NCBI GenBank assembly: GCA_964423925.1
Contig: CAYRGQ010000009.1
Coordinates: forward strand, 14,464-78,463
Reading direction: 5' to 3'
Source of the DNA: CAYRGQ01 sp964423925
GTDB taxonomy: Bacteria > Bacteroidota > Bacteroidia > Sphingobacteriales > Sphingobacteriaceae
DNA: 64,000 nucleotides
The notes below the pieces were generated by a model that worked only from the letters and a program-made list of their open reading frames with translations, was not told the origin of the DNA and searched no databases. The position numbers and the translations under genes are program-made. This document shows positions 52,724 through 60,467 of this stretch, piece after piece (position 1 is the stretch's first letter; the number at the start of each line of letters is the position of its first letter).

Positions 52724-53920
52724 TTAGGAAAAGCGCTTCTCCAGAATCGCGTGGAGCTTGTCAACGGTATCCGGTGTTGCGGCCCAGTTATTCTTAACAG
52801 CGTAGTTAGACTGCAGAAACTGCTTGGCTTCGTCTAACGTTTCATACCGGTTAAGTAACTCGATAGCCTCGCTGTACGCCAAGCTATATCCATTGAATAA
52901 ATCTTTTATAAAAAGCAGTTTGTCGTTCAGACTTACGGCTGTTTTTAAATCCGGCAACCGAGCGGGCCGTTGGGTGACGCCGGGTTGGAAGCTTGGCTTC
53001 TCGCCCTTCAGCTGGGCAGCCAACCTTTCGTTGATGCTCAGGGGACGACTCGGTGCCTCGGGTGCCGGCTCGATCGGACCCACCTGATGCTCCGGCAACT
53101 TCACCTCCTTGGCTTCGATTACAACCTCGTGCTTTACTTCCTGCGGCGTTGGAATGCCGGGCCCTTCCGTTTCGGAACGATATGACGTACTTGTTTGATA
53201 TTCGGGCTGCTCATCGACCTCTTCTGCCTGCACGCCCAAATCGCTCACTTCTTCCTCAAGCGCCAGGTAATCTTCATCGTCGTATTCTTCCTCCTCATTC
53301 ACATATTCCTCCACTTGCTGCGCATCCAAGCTTGCTGTTTCGCGCGCTTGTCCGTGTCGGACAGGGGTGTCCGCGACCTCCTCGGATTCCGTCTCTTCCG
53401 CTTCGTCGGCACCTTCCTCATCTTCTACGGCATTCGCATCTTCGTATTCAGTCTCGTATTCCGATACCTCGGCGTCTTGATCGTCAGCATCGGTGTCCGC
53501 GGCTTCCTCTTCCGCCTCGGCCACGGCTTCCTCCTCCTCGATTACCGCCTCTGGGGTTTCCGGCTCTGTAGTTGCGGTCACGGGTGTAAACACCACCTCC
53601 GATGCGGGATGCTCGGTTTTCACATCCACCGCATGCTCAATCAGCCCAGGATGCTGTTCCGCTTCTACATTCCCAACAGATTCCGAACCAACTCCCGGAT
53701 GTGGAGCGCTGATGTCTCCGAATGCAGCTTCCTCTTTTTGCTCGCGACGCACCAGCCTTTGATAAAGGGCCACGTTGGCCGCGAAGTAGTGCGCGGTAGC
53801 CTCAAATAGATCAGTCGAAACAACATCCCCGGGTTCGCCTGTATCGAGCGTCGTATAGAGTTCGTTGATTTCCTCTAATAAATCGCCTATCTTGCGGTGT
53901 AACTCTTCTCTGGTAGCCAT
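52724..53920 (-). CDS. Long acidic low-complexity protein of unknown function
   Basis: A 398-residue protein starting MATREELHRKIGDLLEEINELYTTL; the open frame goes 72 codons further up but that part is not natural-looking. Residues 1-75 form a helical domain, and residues about 100-290 are an Asp/Glu-rich low-complexity stretch (for example DADDQDAEVSEYETEYEDAN). The last 110 residues are a conserved-looking helical domain (SLNDKLLFIKDLFNGYSLAYSEAIE). Similar proteins in Sphingobacteriaceae are unnamed. The acidic middle probably stays unfolded and may bind basic partners. It diverges from tdk. Confidence 0.75.
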   Translation of the reverse strand: MATREELHRKIGDLLEEINELYTTLDTGEPGDVVSTDLFEATAHYFAANVALYQRLVRREQKEEAAFGDISAPHPGVGSESVGNVEAEQHPGLIEHAVDVKTEHPASEVVFTPVTATTEPETPEAVIEEEEAVAEAEEEAADTDADDQDAEVSEYETEYEDANAVEDEEGADEAEETESEEVADTPVRHGQARETASLDAQQVEEYVNEEEEYDDEDYLALEEEVSDLGVQAEEVDEQPEYQTSTSYRSETEGPGIPTPQEVKHEVVIEAKEVKLPEHQVGPIEPAPEAPSRPLSINERLAAQLKGEKPSFQPGVTQRPARLPDLKTAVSLNDKLLFIKDLFNGYSLAYSEAIELLNRYETLDEAKQFLQSNYAVKNNWAATPDTVDKLHAILEKRFS

Positions 53921-54139
53921 ATTAGTGCTCTGTGTATGGGTATGGTAAAACTTGCGGATTAATTTTAAGACCCGTAAATATAGACAAAACGACGTGAATA
54001 TCGGATGGCTAACTGGAGAAATTGTCCCCGGTTGGGGCCCGGTGCGAAAAACCTCTGTGAAAATGCGGATATTTGTGCCCCCGACGCGGGGTCGTGGCGC
54101 AACTGCACGCCTGCGTGAGGTAACAAACGATTGCAAGAC

Positions 54140-54721
54140 ATGCTTTTTTCAGAACACGGCGCCATTAGCCAGGATACTAAATACGGCAGCATTGAGGTCA
54201 TTTGCGGCTCGATGTTTTCGGGCAAAACGGAAGAACTCATCCGCCGCATGAAGCGGGCCCAATTCGCGCGTCTGGACGTAGAGATTTTCAAGCCCGGAAT
54301 CGACACCCGCTACCACGAGGAGAATATCGTCTCCCACGACAGCAACGCCATCAAGTCGACACCCGTGACACATTCTTCGGCGATTTTGCTGTTGAGTGCC
54401 ATGACACGCGTCGTGGGGATAGACGAGGCGCAGTTCTTTGACGAAGGGCTCGTGGATGTCTGCAATACCCTGGCAAACCGCGGAATACGCGTGATCGTTG
54501 CGGGTCTGGACATGGACTACCTTGGCAAGCCTTTCGGCCCAATACCCGCGCTAATGGCAATCGCGGAGCACGTCACCAAGGTGCATGCGGTATGCGTGCA
54601 GTGTGGATCGCCCGCCAATTACTCCTACCGAACCAGTGCTGACCACAAACAAGTGCTACTAGGCGAACGCGAAAGCTACGAGCCAAGATGCCGGCTCTGC
54701 TTCATTAAGGGGATGCGCTAG
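54140..54721 (+). CDS. tdk: Thymidine kinase, type II
   Basis: A 193-residue enzyme that phosphorylates thymidine in nucleotide salvage. The P-loop is GSMFSGKTEELIRRM near 23, the Walker B region is VVGIDEAQFFDEGLVDV near 95, and the zinc lasso cysteines are in CVQCGSPANYSYR near 155 and CRLCF near the end. The start at 54140 (MLFSEHG) is preferred over a TTG nine bases earlier. The stop overlaps the stop of the convergent Nudix gene by four bases. Confidence 0.95.
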   Translation: MLFSEHGAISQDTKYGSIEVICGSMFSGKTEELIRRMKRAQFARLDVEIFKPGIDTRYHEENIVSHDSNAIKSTPVTHSSAILLLSAMTRVVGIDEAQFFDEGLVDVCNTLANRGIRVIVAGLDMDYLGKPFGPIPALMAIAEHVTKVHAVCVQCGSPANYSYRTSADHKQVLLGERESYEPRCRLCFIKGMR

Positions 54722-55173
54722 GATTGCTGCTCGCGCTGGGCGAGGAAAGCTGTCCATGCCGATTTATCCGTATCGAAGGTCAGTTCGGTCGCATCCAATT
54801 CATCCAACGGCACCCATCGAAAGACCTGGATATCACCGGTGTCGTCGCGAAAATCGAAGCGACGATGGGCAAAACGTCCTTGGGGATTATACTGCGAAGT
54901 GACAAGATAGTGCACGGCGATGACCTGACTCGCATTGAACGCCGAACGCACGAACTCCTCAGTGGTATGCACATGCCGAATAATTTCAATAGCGAGTTGG
55001 CATTCTTCACGAAATTCGCGTGCCAGCCCGTCGAGAAGCCCCTCTCCGTACTCTAGCCCGCCGCCCGGAAACTTGGTAAACTCAAAACCGTCCCGACGCT
55101 CGTCGCTAAGCAATACCTCATTGGCGTCATTGATGAGAATTCCATAAACGCGGATATTAAACTGCTTTTCCAT
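54718..55173 (-). CDS. Nudix hydrolase
   Basis: A 151-residue Nudix-fold pyrophosphohydrolase from the ATG at 55173 (MEKQFNIRVYGILI); seven more upstream codons are open. The Nudix box runs from GGGLEYGEGLLDGLAREFREEC, residues about 41-62, and contains the G-x5-E-x7-REUxEE pattern. It may clean up oxidised or non-canonical nucleotides or act on nucleotide sugars; the sequence does not say which. It overlaps tdk tail to tail. Confidence 0.88.
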   Translation of the reverse strand: MEKQFNIRVYGILINDANEVLLSDERRDGFEFTKFPGGGLEYGEGLLDGLAREFREECQLAIEIIRHVHTTEEFVRSAFNASQVIAVHYLVTSQYNPQGRFAHRRFDFRDDTGDIQVFRWVPLDELDATELTFDTDKSAWTAFLAQREQQS

Positions 55174-55247
55174 GCTTTCAGCAAACAATGGCAACCTCCC
55201 AACAGGCTGCTAGGTATTCTTTTTTGAAATTATTCCGACGAACCAAC

Positions 55248-55814
55248 TCATTTACTGACGCTCTCCAGCAGTTTTTTCAACTTCAAATAGCCGGGATGTA
55301 GGGCGTCATGCTCACCCGTTATATGCCCTTGCTCGACGAGGACAGCGTATTTTTCCTTGATATTAAGCGGGAGCACTTCCTCAATTTCATAAATATCATC
55401 GACATCCACCCCGTATTTATCATCGATATGGGCGGAGACATGATGTTTATAAAAAACTTGGCTTTTGGCTTGCTTTATAGCGCCGGCGGCGTCGGGAGCG
55501 ACAGCAAGGCATTTGTAGTGGTACTCTTCAAAGTCATCGGGTTTGTATCCTCCCAAATTGACGAAATAGAGCTTTGACTTTCCCAGCGCCGAATCTGCAT
55601 CCACACGCGGAACCACTTGGACGGTATAACCGTCTACGGTCGTAACCTCGCGCCAGGCGTCCACATGCAGCTTCCCCTCAGATTCGGGCCAAAATGCCAA
55701 CATATCCGGCACAAGATCAGCGAGTGACCTGCCCACGCCAAAGAAAACATCGTGCTGTTCGGTATGTCGTCCCGGCGGTTTGCATCCCAAGAGGAGCATA
55801 TATAATTTTTCCAT
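55248..55814 (-). CDS. DUF1543 domain protein
   Basis: A 188-residue soluble protein with the start MEKLYMLLLGCKPPGRHTEQHDVFFGV, a motif of DUF1543 (LLGCxPxGRxxEQHDxFFG). The second half repeats a similar pattern (SKLYFVNLGGYKPDDFEEYHYKCLAV), consistent with the tandem structure of the family. The function is unknown. A TATTTTTG promoter box is 22 bases upstream of the start. Confidence 0.85.
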   Translation of the reverse strand: MEKLYMLLLGCKPPGRHTEQHDVFFGVGRSLADLVPDMLAFWPESEGKLHVDAWREVTTVDGYTVQVVPRVDADSALGKSKLYFVNLGGYKPDDFEEYHYKCLAVAPDAAGAIKQAKSQVFYKHHVSAHIDDKYGVDVDDIYEIEEVLPLNIKEKYAVLVEQGHITGEHDALHPGYLKLKKLLESVSK

Positions 55815-55836
55815 TGTATCGTATTGAGTGTGTCGC

Positions 55837-55844
55837 CAAAAATA
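55837..55844 (-). promoter_or_regulatory. -7 promoter box of the DUF1543 gene
   Basis: TATTTTTG on the minus strand, 22 bases before the ATG at 55814. Confidence 0.55.
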
Positions 55845-55868
55845 CGGAATTGGCAGTAAATGAAAATC

Positions 55869-56810
55869 CTAGGAAATGTCCCGACCTAGCTCACGTTTGG
55901 GAAGGAAAATTTCGGCCAGCATGCAGCGTGCACTCCCGCCACCGAGCCGTTCGATAGTGGGGAGGGGCGCGTGCACAATTGTATCGAATGCGCTTATCGC
56001 TTCGATTTGGCTTGGGGATAGCGAAGCATATGCTTGGGATGACATGACCATAAACGTCTGGCCCACCCTATTCCGAACGTGAAGCATATTGCCCGCAAAG
56101 CGCTCCATTTGCTCGTGGCTAATGTCAATGACGGCTTTACCCGTTTGGCGTAGTGTTCGCAACACAGCATCCCGATCGCTGGGCATCAGACTCGAAACAT
56201 TCAGGACCGCATACTGGTCGGCCACCGCCATCATCACGTTCGTATGATAAATGGCGACGCCGCGTCGGTCCAACGCCCGAAGAAACACGAGCTGAAAACC
56301 CAGGTCGTTACAGCACCGCTCAGCGAGCCGAAAGCTGGTCCGCGGAGAAGCGCAGGCATAGGCTAACCGATTCACGCGATCAAAGACCAAACTACCCGTC
56401 CCCTCCAGAAAAACGCCTTCAGATTCGTGATGGGTATAATCCAGAGTCTGGTGGACGACAAATCGAGCTCGAATCGCATCGATCACGCTTTGCTTTCGTT
56501 CGCGGCGTCTATTTTCAGCAAAGAGGGGATAAATCGCCAACGTACCGTCGGCATGAGTCGAGAACCAGTTATTCGGAAAAATACTGTCGGGCGTATGCGG
56601 CCGAGGCGTGTCCTGCACCACCAGCACGTCAATATCGTATTGGCGCAACGCCTCGACAAAACCATCGAACTCCCGTCGCGCCTGCGGCTGGGGGTCTGCA
56701 CCTGCTTCCGGATATTGGAATGCGTTATTCACCGCCGTCTCGGGGTTATACCGGAAACTACAAGGCCTAACCATCAGCAAAGTGTCCGTTTGTTGCTCGA
56801 TCGTTCCCAT
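55869..56810 (-). CDS. ctlX: CtlX-like citrulline hydrolase, guanidino-modifying enzyme family
   Basis: A 313-residue enzyme with the pentein fold of arginine deiminases and dimethylarginine hydrolases. Conserved positions are TPDSIFPNNWFSTHADGT near 85, the FLEGTGSLVFDR segment near 155, the catalytic His in IYHTNVMMAVAD near 215 and the catalytic Cys in GGGSARCMLAEIF at the end. The match is best to CtlX, described as a citrulline ureidase that makes ornithine. The start at 56810 has a GGGAG ribosome-binding site seven bases upstream; another ATG lies four codons earlier. It follows the arginine deiminase gene after about 42 bases. Confidence 0.82.
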   Translation of the reverse strand: MGTIEQQTDTLLMVRPCSFRYNPETAVNNAFQYPEAGADPQPQARREFDGFVEALRQYDIDVLVVQDTPRPHTPDSIFPNNWFSTHADGTLAIYPLFAENRRRERKQSVIDAIRARFVVHQTLDYTHHESEGVFLEGTGSLVFDRVNRLAYACASPRTSFRLAERCCNDLGFQLVFLRALDRRGVAIYHTNVMMAVADQYAVLNVSSLMPSDRDAVLRTLRQTGKAVIDISHEQMERFAGNMLHVRNRVGQTFMVMSSQAYASLSPSQIEAISAFDTIVHAPLPTIERLGGGSARCMLAEIFLPKRELGRDIS

Positions 56811-56852
56811 AACATCTCCCATTTCCGTGTGGGTTACCGTGACCGTAGAACG

Positions 56853-58313
56853 TTAGCTGGCCGCGACATCCCCACGCAGGAGAGGCATACTCATGCAATG
56901 GAAGCCACCGCGGGCCCGCGACAGCTCAGTAGACGGCATCAGCACAAGCATATCCTCCAGCTCATCCACGCTGCGCTCGCCCGACTCGAGTGCTTGAAGC
57001 AGCTCTTCCACGGCTACCAGTTCAAATCCTATGGCCGCAAAGGCGTCCTTGGTTTTATCGTTTCGGTCATAGCCTAACACAACGCCATCGCGAAGCGCAA
57101 GGACGTTGCAGCTATCGGTCCACTGCTCGCGGACGTCATACGGGAAGATCCCGTGGCCCGAAAGGACGATCTGGACGTTCTTAGGATCACAGCCCAAATC
57201 GGCCACGCTCACGTCAACCAACAGGGCTTCGATGCTATCAAAGCGTCGGGGCGGACCGGGCTGTCCTTTGACGAACTGCATTATTTGGGTGCCTGTCGTA
57301 GCCGCAGGCTGCAGGCCCAATGCACGACCGACATCATCCGTAGGCAAACCTCGGGCACGCGCGGATGAAAATTCACCCAACAACACCCACACATTGCGCT
57401 TTACCTGCGTGAAAACTGTATCAATGTGCATATAGTCGCGCTTTGCTGGAATCTCCACCACCGTCAACTTCGTGACTACATTTCTCTCGAACAGCAGGTT
57501 AGCCGCCTGCGCAGCGGCTTCGCGCGTGGTGCGCTCGCTCACGCCGATCAACACGTGGTCCGGACTGACCACCATGACATCACCTCCCTCAAGCGTGACG
57601 GGTGACTCTTGCTCGTCGGCAGGGAGTAAAAACCGGTGTGTCGGCTCACTCAACTCGATAATCCTGCCACGGCAGGGCGCAAACATCGGGTGGTGGAAAA
57701 AAATATACTTTGCAATTAGCGCTTCCCGCTTGCGGGCTTCCTTCATCGGCTTATTGAGGAGGATGTGTCCGTTGATAACGGTGCCAATATCGCGCGTGAA
57801 GATGAAATTCGGGATAGGCGGAAAGATCATCTCCGACTCGTTGTGCGTACCGCTCAAAAACACATGCGCCAAATCGTCCGGGGAATAGCTCAGTAAACGC
57901 ATTTGTACGTCATAGCTACAGGCTTCCAACGCACAGACCGCCGCTACCAATTGACCGCGGATAGAAGCGTCGGCCAGCAAGTCGGCCAGCAGCACCTGAA
58001 GTTCGATTACCTTGTCTGAGCCATAAAAATCGGGGTGTCCGGGCTTGAAGAAATTCCGGTTGTTGGCGGGATCATCCACGTACGCCAGCTTGCCTTTGAT
58101 GCGGGCAGGATCGAGGAAGTAAAGTAGCAATTTGATGTAGTAGTCGTATTCCTTGCGGCGGATGGTATCCAAATGCACAATATCCTCAAACAGCCAGTCT
58201 TGTGCTTTGGACGGGACTACCCGTCCCAGCCCGCTGTCCGGACTGTGCACGAGCACCTTGTAGAGGCAATCCGTTTCAGACGATACATGGATGTTTGTGT
58301 CGTGGACAGACAT
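56853..58313 (-). CDS. Arginine deiminase family protein
   Basis: A 486-residue pentein-fold enzyme with an N-terminal extension (about 140 residues) longer than ArcA. Active-site landmarks are FIFTRDIGTVIN near 170, LEGGDVMVVSPDHVLIGVSERTT near 245, the catalytic His in YMHIDTVFTQV near 300 and the nucleophile in RGGFHCMSMPLLR near 475. These are intact, so it should hydrolyse arginine to citrulline and ammonia. It heads an operon with the CtlX-like gene. The unusual length means a related substrate such as another guanidino compound cannot be excluded. Confidence 0.82.
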   Translation of the reverse strand: MSVHDTNIHVSSETDCLYKVLVHSPDSGLGRVVPSKAQDWLFEDIVHLDTIRRKEYDYYIKLLLYFLDPARIKGKLAYVDDPANNRNFFKPGHPDFYGSDKVIELQVLLADLLADASIRGQLVAAVCALEACSYDVQMRLLSYSPDDLAHVFLSGTHNESEMIFPPIPNFIFTRDIGTVINGHILLNKPMKEARKREALIAKYIFFHHPMFAPCRGRIIELSEPTHRFLLPADEQESPVTLEGGDVMVVSPDHVLIGVSERTTREAAAQAANLLFERNVVTKLTVVEIPAKRDYMHIDTVFTQVKRNVWVLLGEFSSARARGLPTDDVGRALGLQPAATTGTQIMQFVKGQPGPPRRFDSIEALLVDVSVADLGCDPKNVQIVLSGHGIFPYDVREQWTDSCNVLALRDGVVLGYDRNDKTKDAFAAIGFELVAVEELLQALESGERSVDELEDMLVLMPSTELSRARGGFHCMSMPLLRGDVAAS

Positions 58314-58394
58314 AAGCGTTCATAACGGTATGTCCACAAGATACGCAAAAATGAGGAAGCCGAAAAATCACCGGCCAGGTAAATTCGGAGCGAA

Positions 58395-59483
58395 TTACAT
58401 CAAAAACCCACCACCTAAGAGGTCGTTGCCTTCGTAAAACACAGCCGATTGGCCTGGGGCCACTCCTTTGACCGCGTGGTGGAAATCGATTTTGACGCGA
58501 TCACCCTCCTGCACGATGGTGCTGTTCATACCCGCATCCTTGTAGCGGATTTTGGTTACCGCTTCCATTGGCTCGGTGATGGACGCATACTTCACGAGGT
58601 TTACGTTCCGCACGTAAGCTTCGACACGCTGCAATTCATGTTCATCGCCCAGCACAACCGTATTGCTCTCGGGCATAATCCGCGTGACGAAGACCGGGCG
58701 GCCTAGGGCGATGCCCAGCCCCTTGCGCTGCCCGATGGTGTAGTAGGGATACCCTTGGTGCTTGCCAACCACCGTACCATCGCCAAGGATGAAGTTGCCT
58801 TCGCCAATCCGTTCGTCAATGTCTTCGACGCGGTGCCTCAGAAACGCGCGGTAGTCGTTGTCGGGAACAAAACAAATTTCGTAGCTTTCTGACTTATTTG
58901 CCAGCTCCACCTGCCCCATCTCCAATGCCATCTGGCGGATTTCGGCCTTCGTAAAACCGCCCAAAGGGAACTGCGTGCGTGCGAGATTTTCCTGCGACAC
59001 CCCCCATAGCACGTACGACTGGTCTTTATGCTCGTCGCGGCCTTTCGAAATTGCGTAACGGCCATTTTCCAATTGCCGGATATTGGCGTAGTGTCCTGTA
59101 GCGATAAACTCGCAGTCGAGCTTGTTGGCTCGCTTGAGCAAGGCCTCCCACTTGATATGCGTATTGCAGAGTACACAGGGATTGGGCGTACGGCCCGCAA
59201 GGTACTCGTCGACGAAATTGTCAATCACGAAATCGCCAAATTCGTCGCGGATATCTAAAATGTAGTGCGGGAATCCGTAAGCAACGGCCAGCTGACGGGC
59301 GTCATTGATGCTGTCAAGACTACAGCAGCCAGTCTCCTTGGAGGATCCGCCAGCAGCGGCGTAATCCCAAGTTTTCATTGTCAACCCGATAACTTCGTAT
59401 CCTTGGTCGTGCAACATCACCGCGGCCACCGAGCTGTCCACTCCGCCACTCATCGCCACCAATACCCTGCCTCTTTTGCTCAT
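58395..59483 (-). CDS. mnmA: tRNA 2-thiouridine(34) synthase
   Basis: A 362-residue enzyme that thiolates uridine 34 of Lys, Glu and Gln tRNAs. The PP-loop is VLVAMSGGVDSSVAA near 8. The two catalytic cysteines are in NPCVLCNTHIKW near 98 and SYEICFVPD near 200. DLRDEFGDFVIDNFVDEYLAG and the KHQGYPYYTIGQRKGLGIALG region are also conserved. The start is the ATG at 59483 (MSKRGRVLV); 15 upstream codons are open. A TATCTTTG promoter box lies 18 bases upstream. Confidence 0.95.
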   Translation of the reverse strand: MSKRGRVLVAMSGGVDSSVAAVMLHDQGYEVIGLTMKTWDYAAAGGSSKETGCCSLDSINDARQLAVAYGFPHYILDIRDEFGDFVIDNFVDEYLAGRTPNPCVLCNTHIKWEALLKRANKLDCEFIATGHYANIRQLENGRYAISKGRDEHKDQSYVLWGVSQENLARTQFPLGGFTKAEIRQMALEMGQVELANKSESYEICFVPDNDYRAFLRHRVEDIDERIGEGNFILGDGTVVGKHQGYPYYTIGQRKGLGIALGRPVFVTRIMPESNTVVLGDEHELQRVEAYVRNVNLVKYASITEPMEAVTKIRYKDAGMNSTIVQEGDRVKIDFHHAVKGVAPGQSAVFYEGNDLLGGGFLM

Positions 59484-59501
59484 CTTGCTAGTATCAAAAC
59501 G

Positions 59502-59509
59502 CAAAGATA
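59502..59509 (-). promoter_or_regulatory. -7 promoter box of mnmA
   Basis: TATCTTTG on the minus strand, 18 bases before the ATG at 59483, which supports that start over the longer frame. Confidence 0.6.
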
Positions 59510-59628
59510 CGGCTAATTTCCAAAACACATTATGGATGCTCTGTCATTTATTCGTGTCCTAATCAACCTGTTGAGCGTTTTAAGCCAAATAATTTTCAAA
59601 AAAAATTCTTCGTAATGAAAAAAGACAC

Positions 59629-59636
59629 TACATTTG
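59629..59636 (+). promoter_or_regulatory. -7 promoter box of the tRNA-Phe/tRNA-Val unit
   Basis: TACATTTG fits the consensus and is 39 bases before the mature 5' end of tRNA-Phe. Confidence 0.55.
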
Positions 59637-59675
59637 CAGTCCCAAACCTAACCGGACGGTGTTTTTTTGGGAAAA

Positions 59676-59748
59676 GGTACCATAGCTCAGTTGGTAGAGC
59701 AAAGGACTGAAAATCCTTGTGTCGCTGGTTCGAATCCAGCTGGTACCA
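59676..59748 (+). tRNA. tRNA-Phe (anticodon GAA)
   Basis: A complete cloverleaf of 73 bases. The acceptor stem is GGTACCA/TGGTACC, the anticodon stem AAGGA/TCCTT with loop CTGAAAA (anticodon GAA) and the T loop TTCGAAT. The discriminator is A and CCA is not encoded. A terminator follows directly. Confidence 0.96.
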
Positions 59749-59750
59749 CA

Positions 59751-59779
59751 AAAAGCTTCGGTTTTCCCGAAGCTTTTTT
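59751..59779 (+). terminator. Terminator between tRNA-Phe and tRNA-Val
   Basis: AAAGCTTCGG and CCGAAGCTTT form a ten-pair stem followed by six T. It implies that tRNA-Val has its own promoter or depends on read-through. Confidence 0.8.
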
Positions 59780-59796
59780 ATCTTTGAACGAACGTC

Positions 59797-59871
59797 GGGA
59801 AATTAGCTCAGTTGGTTTAGAGCACTACCTCGACAAGGTAGGGGTCACTGGTTCGAGCCCAGTATTTCCCA
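59797..59871 (+). tRNA. tRNA-Val (anticodon GAC)
   Basis: A 75-base cloverleaf with acceptor stem GGGAAAT/ATTTCCC, D stem GCTC/GAGC, anticodon stem CTACC/GGTAG, T stem ACTGG/CCAGT and T loop TTCGAGC. The seven-base anticodon loop reads TCGACAA, so the anticodon is GAC for valine but position 33 is C instead of the nearly universal T. The discriminator is A and CCA is not encoded. Confidence 0.9.
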
Positions 59872-59877
59872 CAGCAA

Positions 59878-59907
59878 CCTCAGACACACGATCTGGGGTT
59901 TTTTTTT
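59878..59907 (+). terminator. Terminator after tRNA-Val
   Basis: CCTCAGA and TCTGGGG pair (one G-T) around seven bases, followed by nine T. Confidence 0.8.
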
Positions 59908-60467
59908 GCCTTCACAGTTCGTTTTCATTCCGTAGTTGAGACATTCAGGACAGCTCACCCCGAAGTCGGGCCAGCGCGTTTCCGATGTTCACCTCAGAGG
60001 TTCCCCCCGACCTGTGTCGACTCAACACCCCTACCTTTTACCGCACCCTGCAGACTAGCACGTTCGCCTGATGAATATCAATTGGCGGCACCGCCTCCCG
60101 TCTACCTGACAGCGTAGAATAAATCCAAACAATCAGTTTAATAAAGCGAAACTAATAATCTGATTATAAAAGAAGTAATCCATAAAAAACGGTGCAAACA
60201 GAATAATATTTGGCAATTTCTTGCTATTCCCAAATCGGGAACGTCATTTATTGAATCATCAGTTAAAATAAACTCTGCAAAAATTTCATATACAGTATAA
60301 TAACAATTAAACAAAATATTATTCTGTCCGCGAAAACTGCCTGCGTGGCCGTAAAAATTGAAAACAGGGTCATTGTCTACGCCCGATGCAAGCGGGAGCG
60401 GTTGGGCAGCTCGTTGGATAAAACTTTTGGTTGCGTAAAGCGGAATTTCGCAAGTGGCGCTTCTCCC
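59908..60467. other. Gene-free AT-rich stretch after the tRNA genes
   Basis: About 560 bases without a credible gene. The first 200 bases are of ordinary composition. The part at 60120-60330 is very AT-rich and contains a 14-base perfect inverted repeat described separately. A plus-strand frame at 60345-60560 overlaps the end of the sirtuin gene and looks like its shadow. Confidence 0.5.
60198..60327. repeat. 130-base AT-rich unit bounded by perfect 14-base inverted repeats
   Basis: ACAGAATAATATTT at 60198-60211 is repeated exactly in inverse orientation at 60314-60327 (AAATATTATTCTGT). The enclosed 102 bases are AT-rich and non-coding. This is the layout of a miniature inverted-repeat element, but no flanking target duplication is evident and only one copy is in the window. 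Confidence 0.45.

Noticed and set aside
56427..57077. A 216-codon plus-strand frame across the CtlX and deiminase junction
   Set aside because: It is antisense to two well-supported genes and lacks any recognisable feature.
59667..59939. A 90-codon plus-strand open frame over the tRNA region
   Set aside because: It translates straight through tRNA-Phe, a terminator and tRNA-Val, which are clear RNA genes.
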